From assembly GCA_014155875.1 (NCBI GenBank), contig JACEFZ010006340.1:22778-86777 (forward strand): a DNA stretch of 64,000 nt, in the 5' to 3' direction. Below are positions 1-10,656 of this stretch, in pieces (within the stretch, counting starts at the first letter, position 1; each line of letters opens with the position of its first letter). This DNA comes from Cepaea nemoralis. Lineage: Eukaryota; Mollusca; Gastropoda; Stylommatophora; Helicidae. Below the pieces are notes generated by a model. The model did no database searches, had not been told where the DNA came from, and saw only the letters and a program-made list of their open reading frames with translations. The position numbers were made by a program, and so were the translations under genes.

Positions 1-1284
1 TGTTAGACTGCAGTGTTGCCTAAGGTAGTATACTGTGTAATTAGTCCTAATTAATTTAGGCGGTAGCATGGTGAAAACTAGAGTAGTGAAGTGATATTGG
101 CTCTGCTAGGGTGAATAGAATACTGAGGTTGCCCTCTGTTTATTGGTCTTTCCTTATCATAGCCTGATTCGGACGTAGGTGAGAAGCTATAAGGCTCTCT
201 GACAGAGTAGTTAGCTATAAAATAACAGAGCAGGGTAATAAGCTTACACCCAGCCGGTAGGATCAGTGACTAGTGCTCTCACATGATGTGTTGGTATTCC
301 CACAGGTTCCCCACCAGTTACTAGGAAACTCAACACTGGTTTTGAAGAAGTGCACTCCAATTGGACGACCACCAGTTGGACTCTAAAATGATTCTTACGG
401 AAAAGGAATAACGTCCGAGAAGAAAGATGGTATATGTTTACGCTGGACTCATACTCAGAAGGGTTCACCATGGCATGGCCCAGAAGAGCCAGCCAATATA
501 ACGACTCCTGCGTGGTATGGTTCACATAGGATGGGTGATGATTGTTGATATATCACACATCAGACAAACATTGTTTAAGGAACGAGAACATTAACGGATA
601 AGTCACATCGTGTGCTAGATTCCAGTGTAATATTACATATGACATATACTTGAACCTATATGAACACTAGTTAGGATCAAGTGTAGAAACATTAACAGTA
701 AAACCTAAATACACTACAAAGGATTTGTGCATTCTTTAGGACCGATAGGAACTTACAAAGTTAGTTTGCAACCAGTCCGTAATCAATCTGTACTTACAAA
801 CAGTATCTATTTCGGATGATCATGAAGATGGATTACCAGGTGGCTACCGATGACAGTCAGTATCCGGCAAGAGGGTTTCGACACTGGGTGAGGTGCACTG
901 GTTATGATTTAATGTGCTGTGGTGTGCCCTTGCAGTGAAGAAACTATGCTATTATCTGAAAGTCCGATCATACACACATTATAGAACACATCACACATTT
1001 TCTTCGCATACACGCCTTACGTACATTACACATTTTTCTTTTAATAAATTAATCTTTATTAATTTTTAGAAGCAAGAGTTGTTGAATATGTTGCGTTGGG
1101 GAAGTATGAGAGGGGGGCATAGTACGACAGTGAGAGAGTGATAGGGAAAGGTGTCCATAGGCTGATGGAGTGTGTTGGACGGAAGCTGGTGGATTCTCCA
1201 AGATATTGATAAGGAAAAAAATATTATAATGTGGGTGTTGACTCTCCTCACTCCAGGGACGACACTTTAAAGGAGGACACGACA
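1..1284 (+). mobile_element. 5' LTR (right-hand part) of Gmr1-like Ty3/gypsy element 1
   Basis: The LTR begins before the window. It ends in CGACA at 1284, five bases before a primer-binding site. The last 400 bases or so align by eye with the end of the solo LTR at 61248-63325. Shared stretches include the block around AGAGTTGTTGA (1074 onward), the GGGGGCAT region and GTGGGTGTTGA...CCAGGGACGACACT. The two are clearly diverged, so they are not recent sisters. The short antisense ORFs here look like shadows. No cellular gene is visible. Confidence 0.85.
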
Positions 1285-1288
1285 TTAT

Positions 1289-1306
1289 TGGGGGCTCGTC
1301 CTGGAT
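1289..1306 (+). other. Primer-binding site, tRNA-Pro type
   Basis: TGGGGGCTCGTCCTGGAT lies four bases after the LTR end. From memory it differs at one position from the tRNA-Pro primer site used by murine gammaretroviruses. Its place and form fix the LTR/leader boundary and show that the element is read on the + strand. Confidence 0.85.
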
Positions 1307-1310
1307 CTTT

Positions 1311-1475
1311 GGACAGCGGGATCTCTCGTAAACGGGATCCTTGGACAGCGGGATCTCTAGTAAACGGAATCCTGGGACAGCGGGATCTCTCGTAAACGTG
1401 ATCCTTGGACAGCGGGATCTCTCGTAAACGTGATCTTTGGACAGTGGTATCCTCGGACAACGGGATCTTTTGACA
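1311..1475 (+). repeat. 32-bp tandem repeats in the leader of element 1
   Basis: Units starting GGACAG lie at 1311, 1343, 1375, 1407 and 1439, exactly 32 bases apart. Each carries GCGGGATCTCTCGTAAACG with a few changes; the last is degraded and trails into GGACAACGGGATC and GACACGGGATCC. They sit directly after the primer site, in the untranslated leader where dimerisation or packaging signals are usual in retroelements. A function is inference only. Confidence 0.85.
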
Positions 1476-1729
1476 CGGGATCCTTAGTTATAAAACGGAG
1501 ATATCATATTAGAGAATCCAGCTAGAGTGAATGTGGATAGGGGTTAGGACTAATATCTTACCATTTCACACTTCACACGTCTGCATAGGTCTGTGGTCCT
1601 GATTCTACTCTTGTCACTGAGTGAATGTGCTGTGTGTGGTAATATCTAGATTTATAGTACTTGTTCATATATCTGTATAGTAATTTGCAGTTATATTGTA
1701 CTCGACCTGCTAGCTTACCTCTCTGTAAA

Positions 1730-4700
1730 ATGGCCACCCCTAAACTAACCACTGCAGAATTAAAGGCAAAGGGGGAAGAAATGGGACTGTCGAGTTCTGC
1801 TCTAACGGATTACATACAGGAAGTGGAGAGAGAATATCGTCAAGCAGAAAGGGAAGATCGAAAGGCCGAGCTGGAATTGAGAAGGATGGAGTTGGAACAA
1901 GAAGCTAGGAAATTGGAAGCAGAGCAGGCTGCTAGGAAACTTGAAGCTGAACAGGCTGCTAGGACACTTGAAGCTGAGCAGGCTGCTAGGAAACTTGAAG
2001 CGGAACAGGCTGCTAAAAAACTTGAAGCTGAACAGGCTGCTAAGAAATTAGAAGCTGAACAGGAAGCACAGAAAAGGGAGCACGAGTACCGGATGAGGGA
2101 ACTCGAGTTGAAGAGTCAATCTAATGGGGAAACTGAGGGAGCAGTTGGAGGTTCCTCCATCTCAGGCTCAACACCAGTAGGTGGACATGGGTACCATGCT
2201 ATGAAGTTTCCTTTAGCGGTCTACGAGGAGGACAAAGAGAAGATTGACAAGTACCTTCAACGCTTCGAGGCCATGTCTGTTGCTATGGGTCTGGAGAGTA
2301 ACAAATGGAATCTCAAGCTATCCCAGGGATTACGCGGGACCGGCTACGAGGTTTATTCTCGCCTGCCACCAGGACATGAGAACAATTACGACGAATTAAA
2401 GACGGCTCTGTTGAAACGATTCGAGGTTACGTCACATACCTACCGGAAAAAATTTCGAGCAGCGAAACGAGAACCGGAGGAGTTGTTTGCCGCCTACAGT
2501 TTGCGTCTAAAATCTTATCTCCATAAGTGGATGGATTTGGCTGGGTTCGCACATGACTATGAGAGTCTGGAAGAGCTCATGGTGGTCGACCAGCTGAAGA
2601 AGCAAATGTCTAAACCTCTCAGGACGTTCCTGGGAGAACAAGGAGCGGAACGTATTGACCTCGTGACTAAATTAGCAGAACGGTTCGTCGAAGTACATGG
2701 GGAGGCAGGGGAAAACCTTTCCACCAACTCAAAAAGTCAAGAGAAACATGACAAGAAGAAAGCCAAAAACTCAGGAACAAAAAAGTGGGAACCTTATGTG
2801 CAAAAATCAGAGGATAGTTCAGAGAAGAAGAAGGAGGGAAGCAAGAGCACTTCAAGCTCTACACCAAAACGACCGTGGTCGGAGAAGTGGTGTTCAATTT
2901 GTAAGTCACCCTCTCACAATACGAGGGACTGCAAATCGAAGGCTAAGAACCCTCACTTCGCAGCATGTCAAGTGACTTCCAAGGAGGTTGTCACGGAAAA
3001 TGCCAAGGTCAACAAAGAAGCTCGCCACCAGGAGAGCTCACTCAAGTCAAGCACTAGAAAATCTAGGACAGCGAAATGGTGCAACCAATGCAAGTCAAAC
3101 ACGCACAATGCTATTGACTGCAGGGGAAAGTCAGGAGACACTCAATTCGTCGTGTGTCCCGGGAAACCTAAGGTGGAGCCCACCGAACAGGTCGAGGCCG
3201 AGGAAGAGACTCCAGACCAGGAAAAACCACCTGTAGTGGAATTGGTAGATGTTAACGGTCGTCAAGTGGAGTGTTTATACGACACAGGACTGGACGGGGA
3301 GGCCGTGATTTCTGCGGATCTGGTACATCCAGAACAATTCACAGGTGAGACCTTGGATATACAGCCAGCACAGAAGAGTGCTGTAGCCATGAAGTTGCCC
3401 ATTGCTAATGTGGAGATTCGGTCAAGGTATGTCATCGGCACCATCAAGGCCGCTGTATTGACCGATCCCATTTTTCCAGTAATCCTAGGTTGCCGGTATG
3501 TCTTTCTGGGAATGCCCAGGGAGCCAATCTATATGGGAGCAATGCAGACTCGCTCTCAGACGAAAAGGGAAGAGGCAGAAGCAATTGTGGCTAACCCAAT
3601 GCCGGGGGAGCTACGAACTGCCCAGAGTGAGGATGATACTTTACGTCCTTGCTACAGAAAGCTGCAGAAAAGTGCTGATCCACCAGGACGGGGACAGTAC
3701 TACATGAAGAATAGGATACTCTACAGGAGAGCAGGAAGGGGAGACAACCTATACGGTCAGTTGGTAGTCCCGAAAGCTCACCGGTCCCAGATTCTTCATA
3801 TGGGGCATACCATCTCCTTTAGTGGACACATTGGTATTGCCGCCACCATGCAGCGGATTTCCTGCCATTACTATTGGCCGGGAATGACAGATGATGTGCG
3901 TCGGTATGTGAAGTCATGCCCTGAGTGCCAGAGGGTGGCACCGAAACACTGGACAGCACCGGTGGTGTTGGGTGAGATGCCCATCATGAACTCTCCTTTC
4001 GAGAGGGTAGCCATCGATATCGTGGGTCCACTTCCCAGGACTAGGAAGAGGAACATGTATATACTCACAATGGTGGATTGCTGTACAATGTGGGGTGAGG
4101 CCATACCGTTGATCACGATTGACTCGAAAAGAGTGGCGGACGCACTGATGAAGGCCTTTACCAGATTAGGCTTTCCTGATCAAATTCTGACGGACAATGG
4201 ATCTCAGTTTTGTGGAAAACTCATGGAGGAGGTATTTAGGGTGTTTCACTCTAACCACATACATACCAGCCCTTACCACCCTCAAGCCAATGGACAAGTA
4301 GAGCGTTTCAACGGCACGTTGATGACAATGCTCAGGAAACTAGCGCAGGAAAAACCTGATAGGTGGGATGAATATATCCCAGCGGCCCTTTTTGCCTATC
4401 GGGAAGTTCCTCATGGCTCAACAGGATTACCACCCGCTACGTTGCTGTTTGGTCGTCCAATCAAAGGACCGTTGGAAACCATGTTGAGGAGTTGGACTGA
4501 AGAGGGGACGTCAGAAGAAGTGATCTCATCCTATAAATACGTGGAGGAACTGAAAGAAAAACTCCACAAGGGATGGACTCTGGCAAATCAAAACTTGAAA
4601 AAGGCCAGAAAAAGACATGCGGCTTACTACAACCGTAGATCTAAAGACAGATCTCTAGAGGTGGGAGATAAAGTCTTGTTGCTACTCCCAACGGGAAACA

Positions 4701-5437
4701 ACAAACTGGAGATAGGTTGGCAAGGACCATTTCCCGTGGAAAGGGTGATATCCAGAACCAACTATCAGATCCGGATCCGGGGAAAGTCGAAGATTTTCCA
4801 TATCAACCTCTTGCGGAAATACGAAGAGAGACCCGGAGACAAGGCGGCTCACCTCATGGCAATGGCAGTTGCAGTTGAGACTGAAGTGGGAACCAGCGAG
4901 GGCAGGGAATATCCCTTAGTACACCAGGAAACCTATAGGGATGTGCAAGTGAACCCTGATCTGACCTCCCAGGGGAGGGAAAAGATAACCCAGGTTCTCA
5001 AGTCTCATAAGGAGATACTGACTGATAAACCAGGACGAACGAGGTTGATTGAGTTCGAGATGACTTTGACCACACAGGAGCCTGTTCGTCAAAAGGTTTA
5101 CCCAGTGCCATTCTCTAAAGAAAAGACCCTGGAGGAGGAAATACAGAAACTGCTGGAGGATGACGTGATTGCACCATCCACATCCCCATACAATGCAGGG
5201 GTAGTTTTGTTACGGAAACCAAGTGGAGAACACCGGTTGTGTATAGACTACCGACTTCTGAACAGTCATACACAATTTCAGGTGGAACCTTTGCCGAATC
5301 CAACGCAGTTATTCGCTAGGCTCCATAAGACTCGGTACTTTTCAAAGGTGTATCTGAGTCGGGGGTATTATCAGATACCAGTCAAACCGGAGATTCGACC
5401 ACTGTTGGCTTTCAGTACACCCAGTGGACACTACTAA
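1730..5437 (+). CDS. Element 1 Gag-PR-IN-RT(N) polyprotein, ended by an early stop
   Basis: I start at ATG 1730 (AAAATGG, good context) rather than the upstream in-frame ATG at 1661. Domains in order: charged coiled coil with nine-residue KLEAEQAAR-like repeats (about residues 60-115); capsid (about 160-325); two CCHC knuckles (CSICKSPSHNTRDC at 388-401, CNQCKSNTHNAIDC at 451-464); aspartic protease DTG (518-520); integrase HHCC finger (about 683-740); integrase core with D763, D822 and E858, which is an exact D-X35-E spacing; a GPF/chromatin-type integrase C-terminus (about 980-1036); then the fingers and palm start of reverse transcriptase. Integrase lies upstream of RT, unlike ordinary Ty3/gypsy elements and like the Gmr1 group. 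RT is damaged: the position of the first catalytic aspartate, in the KxDL motif (5351-5353), reads Tyr, and TAA at 5435-5437 stops the frame just before the MPFGL motif. Confidence 0.92.
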   Translation: MATPKLTTAELKAKGEEMGLSSSALTDYIQEVEREYRQAEREDRKAELELRRMELEQEARKLEAEQAARKLEAEQAARTLEAEQAARKLEAEQAAKKLEAEQAAKKLEAEQEAQKREHEYRMRELELKSQSNGETEGAVGGSSISGSTPVGGHGYHAMKFPLAVYEEDKEKIDKYLQRFEAMSVAMGLESNKWNLKLSQGLRGTGYEVYSRLPPGHENNYDELKTALLKRFEVTSHTYRKKFRAAKREPEELFAAYSLRLKSYLHKWMDLAGFAHDYESLEELMVVDQLKKQMSKPLRTFLGEQGAERIDLVTKLAERFVEVHGEAGENLSTNSKSQEKHDKKKAKNSGTKKWEPYVQKSEDSSEKKKEGSKSTSSSTPKRPWSEKWCSICKSPSHNTRDCKSKAKNPHFAACQVTSKEVVTENAKVNKEARHQESSLKSSTRKSRTAKWCNQCKSNTHNAIDCRGKSGDTQFVVCPGKPKVEPTEQVEAEEETPDQEKPPVVELVDVNGRQVECLYDTGLDGEAVISADLVHPEQFTGETLDIQPAQKSAVAMKLPIANVEIRSRYVIGTIKAAVLTDPIFPVILGCRYVFLGMPREPIYMGAMQTRSQTKREEAEAIVANPMPGELRTAQSEDDTLRPCYRKLQKSADPPGRGQYYMKNRILYRRAGRGDNLYGQLVVPKAHRSQILHMGHTISFSGHIGIAATMQRISCHYYWPGMTDDVRRYVKSCPECQRVAPKHWTAPVVLGEMPIMNSPFERVAIDIVGPLPRTRKRNMYILTMVDCCTMWGEAIPLITIDSKRVADALMKAFTRLGFPDQILTDNGSQFCGKLMEEVFRVFHSNHIHTSPYHPQANGQVERFNGTLMTMLRKLAQEKPDRWDEYIPAALFAYREVPHGSTGLPPATLLFGRPIKGPLETMLRSWTEEGTSEEVISSYKYVEELKEKLHKGWTLANQNLKKARKRHAAYYNRRSKDRSLEVGDKVLLLLPTGNNKLEIGWQGPFPVERVISRTNYQIRIRGKSKIFHINLLRKYEERPGDKAAHLMAMAVAVETEVGTSEGREYPLVHQETYRDVQVNPDLTSQGREKITQVLKSHKEILTDKPGRTRLIEFEMTLTTQEPVRQKVYPVPFSKEKTLEEEIQKLLEDDVIAPSTSPYNAGVVLLRKPSGEHRLCIDYRLLNSHTQFQVEPLPNPTQLFARLHKTRYFSKVYLSRGYYQIPVKPEIRPLLAFSTPSGHY

Positions 5438-6367
5438 TTCAAGGTCATGCCCTTTGGACTCAGCAATGCACCTAGTGTGTTTACACTCATGATGAGGACT
5501 TTACTTGATCCTTTACAGGATCCGTCCACCATCTCTTTCATGGATGATATTCTGATTTCCAGTGACAGCTTGGATGACCACTTACAATCCTTGGAGAGAG
5601 TGTTTAATAGACTCAAGGAACCAGGGCTTACTGCTCGTCCAACCAAGTGCATGATTGGTTACCAAACTCTGGAATTTCTAGGTCACACCATCACTCCAGG
5701 ACACATTGTCCCAGAAGAGAAGAACCTGGAGAAAATCAGAAATGCACCAAGGCCAAAAACGAAGAAGGATGTGCGATCTTTTCTCTCATTGTGTGGGTTC
5801 TACCACAAATGTATCCCACATTTCACTGAACTGGGAGCTCCATTGACGGAAACCTTGAAAAAGGGATTCCCGGACCAAATCATTTGGACACCAGAATGTG
5901 AGAATGCCTATAGTCAGTTAAAGGAGGCCTTGGTCAGCAAACCTGTATTACAGCTCCCTGACCTTTCCAAACCATTTGTGTTGAGAACGGATGCGAGTGC
6001 GACTGGGATTGGGGCAGCTTTGTTACAGGAAGGAAAAGACGATGCTTCGGTTTTGAAACCTGTAGCATACGAAAGTAAGAAACTTCTACAGGCGGAGAGG
6101 AATTATTCAACCGTCGAGAGAGAGTGCTTGTCCCTCGTATGGGCAGTGCAAAAATTCCAGCCATATTTGTATGGAGTTAAGTTTCGGGTCCAGTCGGATC
6201 ATCAGCCCCTGATGTTCCTGGCTACTTCTCAGAAGCTCAACGCCCGTTTGATGCGCTGGTCGTTGTTACTTCAACCCTATAACTTCACAGTGGAGTACAT
6301 TCCTGGGAAGGAAAATGTTGGAGCGGATTTCTTGTCAAGACACCCAGCTCCTGAAGAAGAGGAATGA
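5438..6367 (+). pseudogene. Element 1 RT (C-terminal half) and RNase H, cut off by the stop
   Basis: This continues the same frame as the upstream ORF with no further stop until TGA at 6365-6367. It holds the MPFGLSNAP motif, the FMDD active-site box (about 5539-5550), the LGH and FLSLCGFY connection motifs, and RNase H with RTDAS (about 5985), an ERECLSLVWAV region, QSDHQPL and a C-terminal ADFLSRHP. The only visible lesion separating it from the upstream ORF is the TAA at 5435-5437. It would be made only if that stop were read through. Confidence 0.9.
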
Positions 6368-6425
6368 ATCATCTGGATTAATCACGAAGTGGAAGAGTGA
6401 GATGGACTACTCTCTTAAGAGTCTA

Positions 6426-7384
6426 TGTCACAAAATAAAACACCGCGTTTGACCAGCTGATTACTATAAGAGGATTTCTGATTAAACGGACTATCTGCTA
6501 AGCGACAATTGTTTCAACTAATACAGAGAAAACATTCATAGTTGTGGCTGCACGTGTTCCCAAACAGGTCGGGCATAAATAACAGCTGTACTTGTACATC
6601 TGGTCAGCAAAAATAGGAACACTCGGAAGTGAGATGAATGCATGCATCGCTTTGACAGTTTATCAACAGTCAGAGACAACCGGAATTGGCAGCTAGGGAC
6701 AGGTAACAGTCCATCTGTCAATTAGAGTTTCCCGACATCAAACAGAAATGGCAGCGGTGATTGTCATCAGTCGACAGAAGATTGACGGCTGGTTATCGGC
6801 AACTGTTGTTGGGAGTATAAGGAACTCGCTGGCTTGTTTTGGGAATCTAAACAACTGATGCCAACTCTGACATTGATGGAGCCAGGGAAAATAGATTCTT
6901 GATAATGGATGATATGCCCAAATAACACCTGCAGGACGTCAACCATGTCACGTGACCAATTTTAGGGGTTTGCCAGAAAACCATGATTGGAGAGGACAGT
7001 TGAACTCAAACCTTGGATTTACCATGGCTAAGTTATAGATCGTGTGTTAGTGTATTGTGGTCTTTCGTTTGCTGTATCTCGTTGTTAGCTGTGTTGTCAT
7101 TGACAAAGATTCTGAGAATCGAAACGTCTGTGTGTCGTATTATATGCGTTCGTGTGTATTTTATCTTATTTTATTATTCATTGCTATTTATTGAGTGCTT
7201 CTGATTTCGGATTTTTCACCTGTATTTCGCGACACGTGGATCTCCTTGTAAGGTTTGTGCAACGTTTGTTGATGTTTAGTTCGTTTTTTCTCGCAGGAGT
7301 TTAAAATACCTATTTGTTTCCATTTCATATTGTTATATCCTGCTGCAGCCGCTGCTTTTTCTCTCTATTCCATTTCAATTGCAG
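6426..7384 (+). mobile_element. 3' LTR start of element 1, truncated
   Basis: TGTCACAAAATAAAAC at 6426 matches the start of the solo LTR at 61248 (TGTCGCGAAAATAAAC) and lies 58 bases after the pol stop, where a 3' LTR is expected. Homology fades downstream. Nothing resembling the LTR end seen at 1284 occurs before 7385, where the tail of an antisense I1 LINE abuts. The visible parts of the two LTRs therefore hardly overlap, and the element's age cannot be read from LTR identity. No clear polypurine tract is seen at 6368-6425. Confidence 0.6.
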
Positions 7385-7594
7385 GGAAGTTAGTTAGTTA
7401 GTCGAAAGATCATCCTCATTGCCATTCAGTCCATAAGTGCTCGGATCCCCTTCTCTGCAAATCCGCAGTGTGTAGCGGGTAACGACACTAGTTCTGTGTT
7501 GATTTATCAATCTTCTTTGGCTTCCTGCGTAGTGTTCGTGTTTGGCCACCCCTCTTTTAATTTCCTGTACTCGCAGTCTGGCCATGGTTGTAGC

Positions 7595-8197
7595 TTAACA
7601 GTCATCACTTGGTTCTCGCAAACGTCTTACTTCTCGTAGAGCATTCAAAACGTCAGCCTGGTCCATGGCGCGTCCACCCTCCATAGTAGCCTTACCTGCG
7701 AGCTTGTCAGCCCGCTCATTTCCTTGTACTCCCGCATGCCCTGGTACGAAGATGAAACTAATCTTTGTCAGCCGAGACCGCTCCAGAGGCAGCAACCATT
7801 CTCTTCGGATCCACCCCATCTCTATCCTCTTGAGCATGCTCATTGAGTCGCTAAGGAAACATGCCCTAGTGAACGTTTGTGTCTCGAGCCATGTTATTGC
7901 TTTACTTACTGCCATGACTTCCATAGTCTGGCTACTTGAGGTCTCAGCAAAAGCACCAGAGTCCTTCACAATTCTCCCTCCGGCCCGCGCCGTAAAGGCC
8001 CATGAGCAACCTGATTCATATCCTTCCCCTGTCGATACTCTAAAACATCGTCGGCATATGACAGTCTCCTCCCTGGTCCATTGATCAACTCGCTGGTGAC
8101 TCTCACAGTGTAGGCGTTGAACACTACTGGAAATAATGGTGATCCCTGTGGTAGGCCAGGATATATTGTTGTTGGTTCCGAAGTCCAACTGCCACAT
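7595..8197 (-). pseudogene. I1 copy A RNase H domain
   Basis: The minus strand carries WAFTARAGGRIV, TMEVMAVSKAITWLE (catalytic Glu), ACFLSDSMSMLKR (Asp) and FVPGHAGVQGNERADKLAG (His and Asp). The first Asp (the YTDGS motif in copy C) is missing, because the sequence joins RT remnants straight to the WAFTARAGG segment. This looks like an internal deletion. RNase H would remove RNA from the cDNA hybrid. Confidence 0.85.
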
Positions 8198-9219
8198 CTA
8201 AAAACTACTTTCCTTTGGAAGAGGGTTGCAGCGATCCAACTAAGGAGGATGGACTCATATTGAGTTCAAGAAGAGGAATCATTGAAAAATCCAATGGTAC
8301 TCTGTTGTACACGTCCTCATGATCAATCGCTGCAGCAAAGGTTTCAATGCCTGAGTGGAAACCTTCATAGACATCAAGGGCGAAAACTACTGCACCGGGT
8401 CCAGGTTTCTCTTTTTGGACGGTACCCACCCAGGGTAGGTAGGAAAACACCTTGCCTCTCTAGTTGGCTTGAGATTTTTCTGACAATTAACTTCTCCAGC
8501 AGCTAGCCTATTGTATTCTGCATGATTATAACACGATATCCCTGGATTTTTGTGTGGTCTTTGTCAGGCTTCGGCAAGGGAATCAGACAATTGTGTAACC
8601 ATTCCTCCTTGATGCTAGCACTCCCTATACTGTTTTTGTACATGTCTGTTAGTTTCTCTAGCTCCTTGTCGTATTGATGTCGTCGTATCTTATGCCATCT
8701 GGCCCTGGAGCGCTGTTTTTGATCGTCGAAGCACAGACTTGATTTCTTTCACTGTCACTGTGTCTTCATCCGAAATGTTCTGGTGTTTGCACCTGTCTGA
8801 GGTGACCTCCTTGGCAAGATTTCGGCCTCCCATGTCTGTTTGGTTGCTCTGCTCAAGATAGCGTTCAAAGAGGGCTTTGCCCTTGTCCTCGTCAGTCCTC
8901 TGCCAGCTGAGGTCAGTACCTTGGAAGTCAGAAATTCTCTTATTCTCGACTACCCCACTCACGCTTTTATGTAGTCGCCAGAACAATTTCAGTAACTGTC
9001 TGTGCTTACTCTTTGACATACCTCTGTCCATTTTTCACTTTTAAGCACCTTGACCAGTTGTATTTTCTTTTTTTTTTCTTTTTTGAAATAGCTTACTTTT
9101 GTGTGCATCTCTCTTTCTAAGTGCATGTAGGGACTAGGCTGGCCAGCTCTGTTCTTCTTGGCTGTTTGCCATCTCATTACAGCACAACGCGTATCCACCC
9201 AGGCCTTCTCCACCTCCAA
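8060..9219 (-). pseudogene. I1 copy A linker and reverse transcriptase, broken
   Basis: Pieces lie in at least four frames (8989-9219, 8690-9031, 8205-8450 and 8060-8200). They match the better-kept copy at 19372-20962: the HTKVSYFK linker, LFWRLHKS, KALFERYLEQSNQTDMGG, TVTVKEIKSVLRRS, then the AIDHEDVYNRVPLDF palm region. The YADD segment at about 8050 is disrupted. It cannot code for an active enzyme. Confidence 0.8.
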
Positions 9220-9338
9220 ATTCTACAAAAGTGGCTGCTCCCAGCTATTTTTCCTGCCCTGAAGCCTTCTGCGCTTGTCACATCTTATTTTACTCACCAC
9301 ATCTTGACCTGTACTGTCATACTGGAAAGTCTTAACCT

Positions 9339-9995
9339 TTAACTTGAGCTGCATGGTTCTGCCTTTCTCCACAAATGTGCTGCAATGGTGGTGGTCACTG
9401 CCGTGGTGCTCCGGGACACCCCATCTACACACTGTAGTGAGTGAAGGAGAAACCAGCGCCAGGTCAATAGACTGTCCTCATGAGATGGACGGCTTGTTGT
9501 CCTGGTGACACAGCCACTGTTGACACAGACCAGGTCAATGGTTTCAAGTGCAGCCTCGAGCACCTCCGCCTCTGTGTTGGGGAATATGTTTCCCCATGAT
9601 CTGCCTTTAGCGTTGAAATCACCACAGAAAATAACATTTCTCTCGTGACCTAATATGTCACTTAAACACTGCCACTTCTGGAAATCCATACTCGCGTTGC
9701 GGGCATAAACATTAACCAACACGGATGGTGGACCGGATTGAACTCTTACAGCCTGTATTTGTATGTCGTCACTGACCCAACTGGACATGTCTAGCTCTGA
9801 CGCTACCATACTGTCGCGGATGAGAATCGCCATTCCCAGATGTCGTCTGTTGTAGAAACATTTGGAGCCAGCAATTTGGAGTAGCTAATCACCCAGTCTC
9901 GTCTCCTGGAGCGCTACAATGTCATTCATGTAAACCAGGTTTTCTAGAAAAGGGCCTCGTTGTTTTACGCTAGCGCAGTTCCAATATAGAGTGTG
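9339..9995 (-). pseudogene. I1 copy A endonuclease (EEP) domain
   Basis: The minus strand shows the exonuclease-endonuclease-phosphatase fold motifs in order: YWNC near the start, VALQETRL with the catalytic Glu, VNVYARN, and VIFCGDFNAKG (GDFN). The last SDH motif lies in a shifted frame and is clearer in the related copy at 40540-40580 (GSDHH). In LINEs this enzyme nicks target DNA to prime reverse transcription. A stop (TAG in + strand CTA) interrupts the region between the QETRL and MAILIRDS segments. Confidence 0.85.
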
Positions 9996-10254
9996 GTTAT
10001 TCCCGAGGCCTAGACGGTCACACTTCAGTCTAAAACTCCTTAATCCACCACGTTTACCTTGCCGTTTGGGTCTGCTCAGCGCTCACGTCGCCTTGTTAGA
10101 TTGACTGCCCACCACTCGGAGAATACACGTTGTTCCGCCATGTTGAAAAAAAAAGAACACCACAGAACCACACACGCTGCGAAAATTTCACTCAAGGATA
10201 GCTTCGCTCGATGCACGAAACTCCGTAGCATCGGCGCAGATCTTTAGTAGAAAC

Positions 10255-10656
10255 TCCTGGTTTTACATCCTGGCACACAAATTACACGCAAGAGATGAAA
10301 ACATCCATCTCCTAAGCGAAAATGTTAACGGTCACAAAACAACACCTTCAGACACTTAGTTTGTGAAAGAAGTGGGGCCAAAATAAACATACCGAAGTCT
10401 AAAATAATGCCTCTGGAAAATTGGAAGAATAAAGCGGATTTCCATCCAGATTAAACAGCCACAGAAATAATGAAAATATATGGAATCACATTTCCATTCG
10501 ATCCCAGAAAAATACACACAGAAACATGGCATTCACTGACAAAACAAATTATAGACATACTAAATAGGTACACATACAAGGCAACCATTTTTGGAAGGAA
10601 GCAAAGTTGTAAACATCTTCATCATTCCTAGGATACTGTATTTAGCGACAGTCTTA
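10255..10656 (+). mobile_element. Tx1/L1-like LINE fragment T1, left part
   Basis: In broken frames the + strand reads like the RT thumb of a Tx1-type LINE (GAKINIPKSKIMPLENWKNK..., ...IPRILYLATVL). It is interrupted at 10656/10657 by an antisense LINE and resumes at 12893. The 9-bp duplication ACAGTCTTA (10648-10656 and 12893-12901) marks the split. Confidence 0.65.

Larger units (their letters stand above)
7385..10250 (-). mobile_element. I-superfamily LINE, family I1 copy A, degenerate
   Basis: On the minus strand the order is 5' region, apurinic endonuclease, reverse transcriptase, RNase H, then a tail of CTAA repeats (7385-7404 on +). Endonuclease plus RT plus RNase H is the layout of the I, Nimb, Loa and R1 group. 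The 5' edge is judged by eye. Around 10130-10145 the minus strand has an ATG (MAEQRVFSEWW...), but no ORF1 of usual length follows, so ORF1 is deleted or absent. Many frameshifts and stops break the reading frames. Confidence 0.85.

Noticed and set aside
1049..1460. Antisense ORFs over the LTR end and leader repeats of element 1
   Set aside because: They are shadows of the LTR and of the 32-bp repeat; no known motif.
7013..7204. 63-residue hydrophobic ORF as an env-like or membrane protein
   Set aside because: It is short, lies inside the 3' LTR, and has no signal or fusion motifs.
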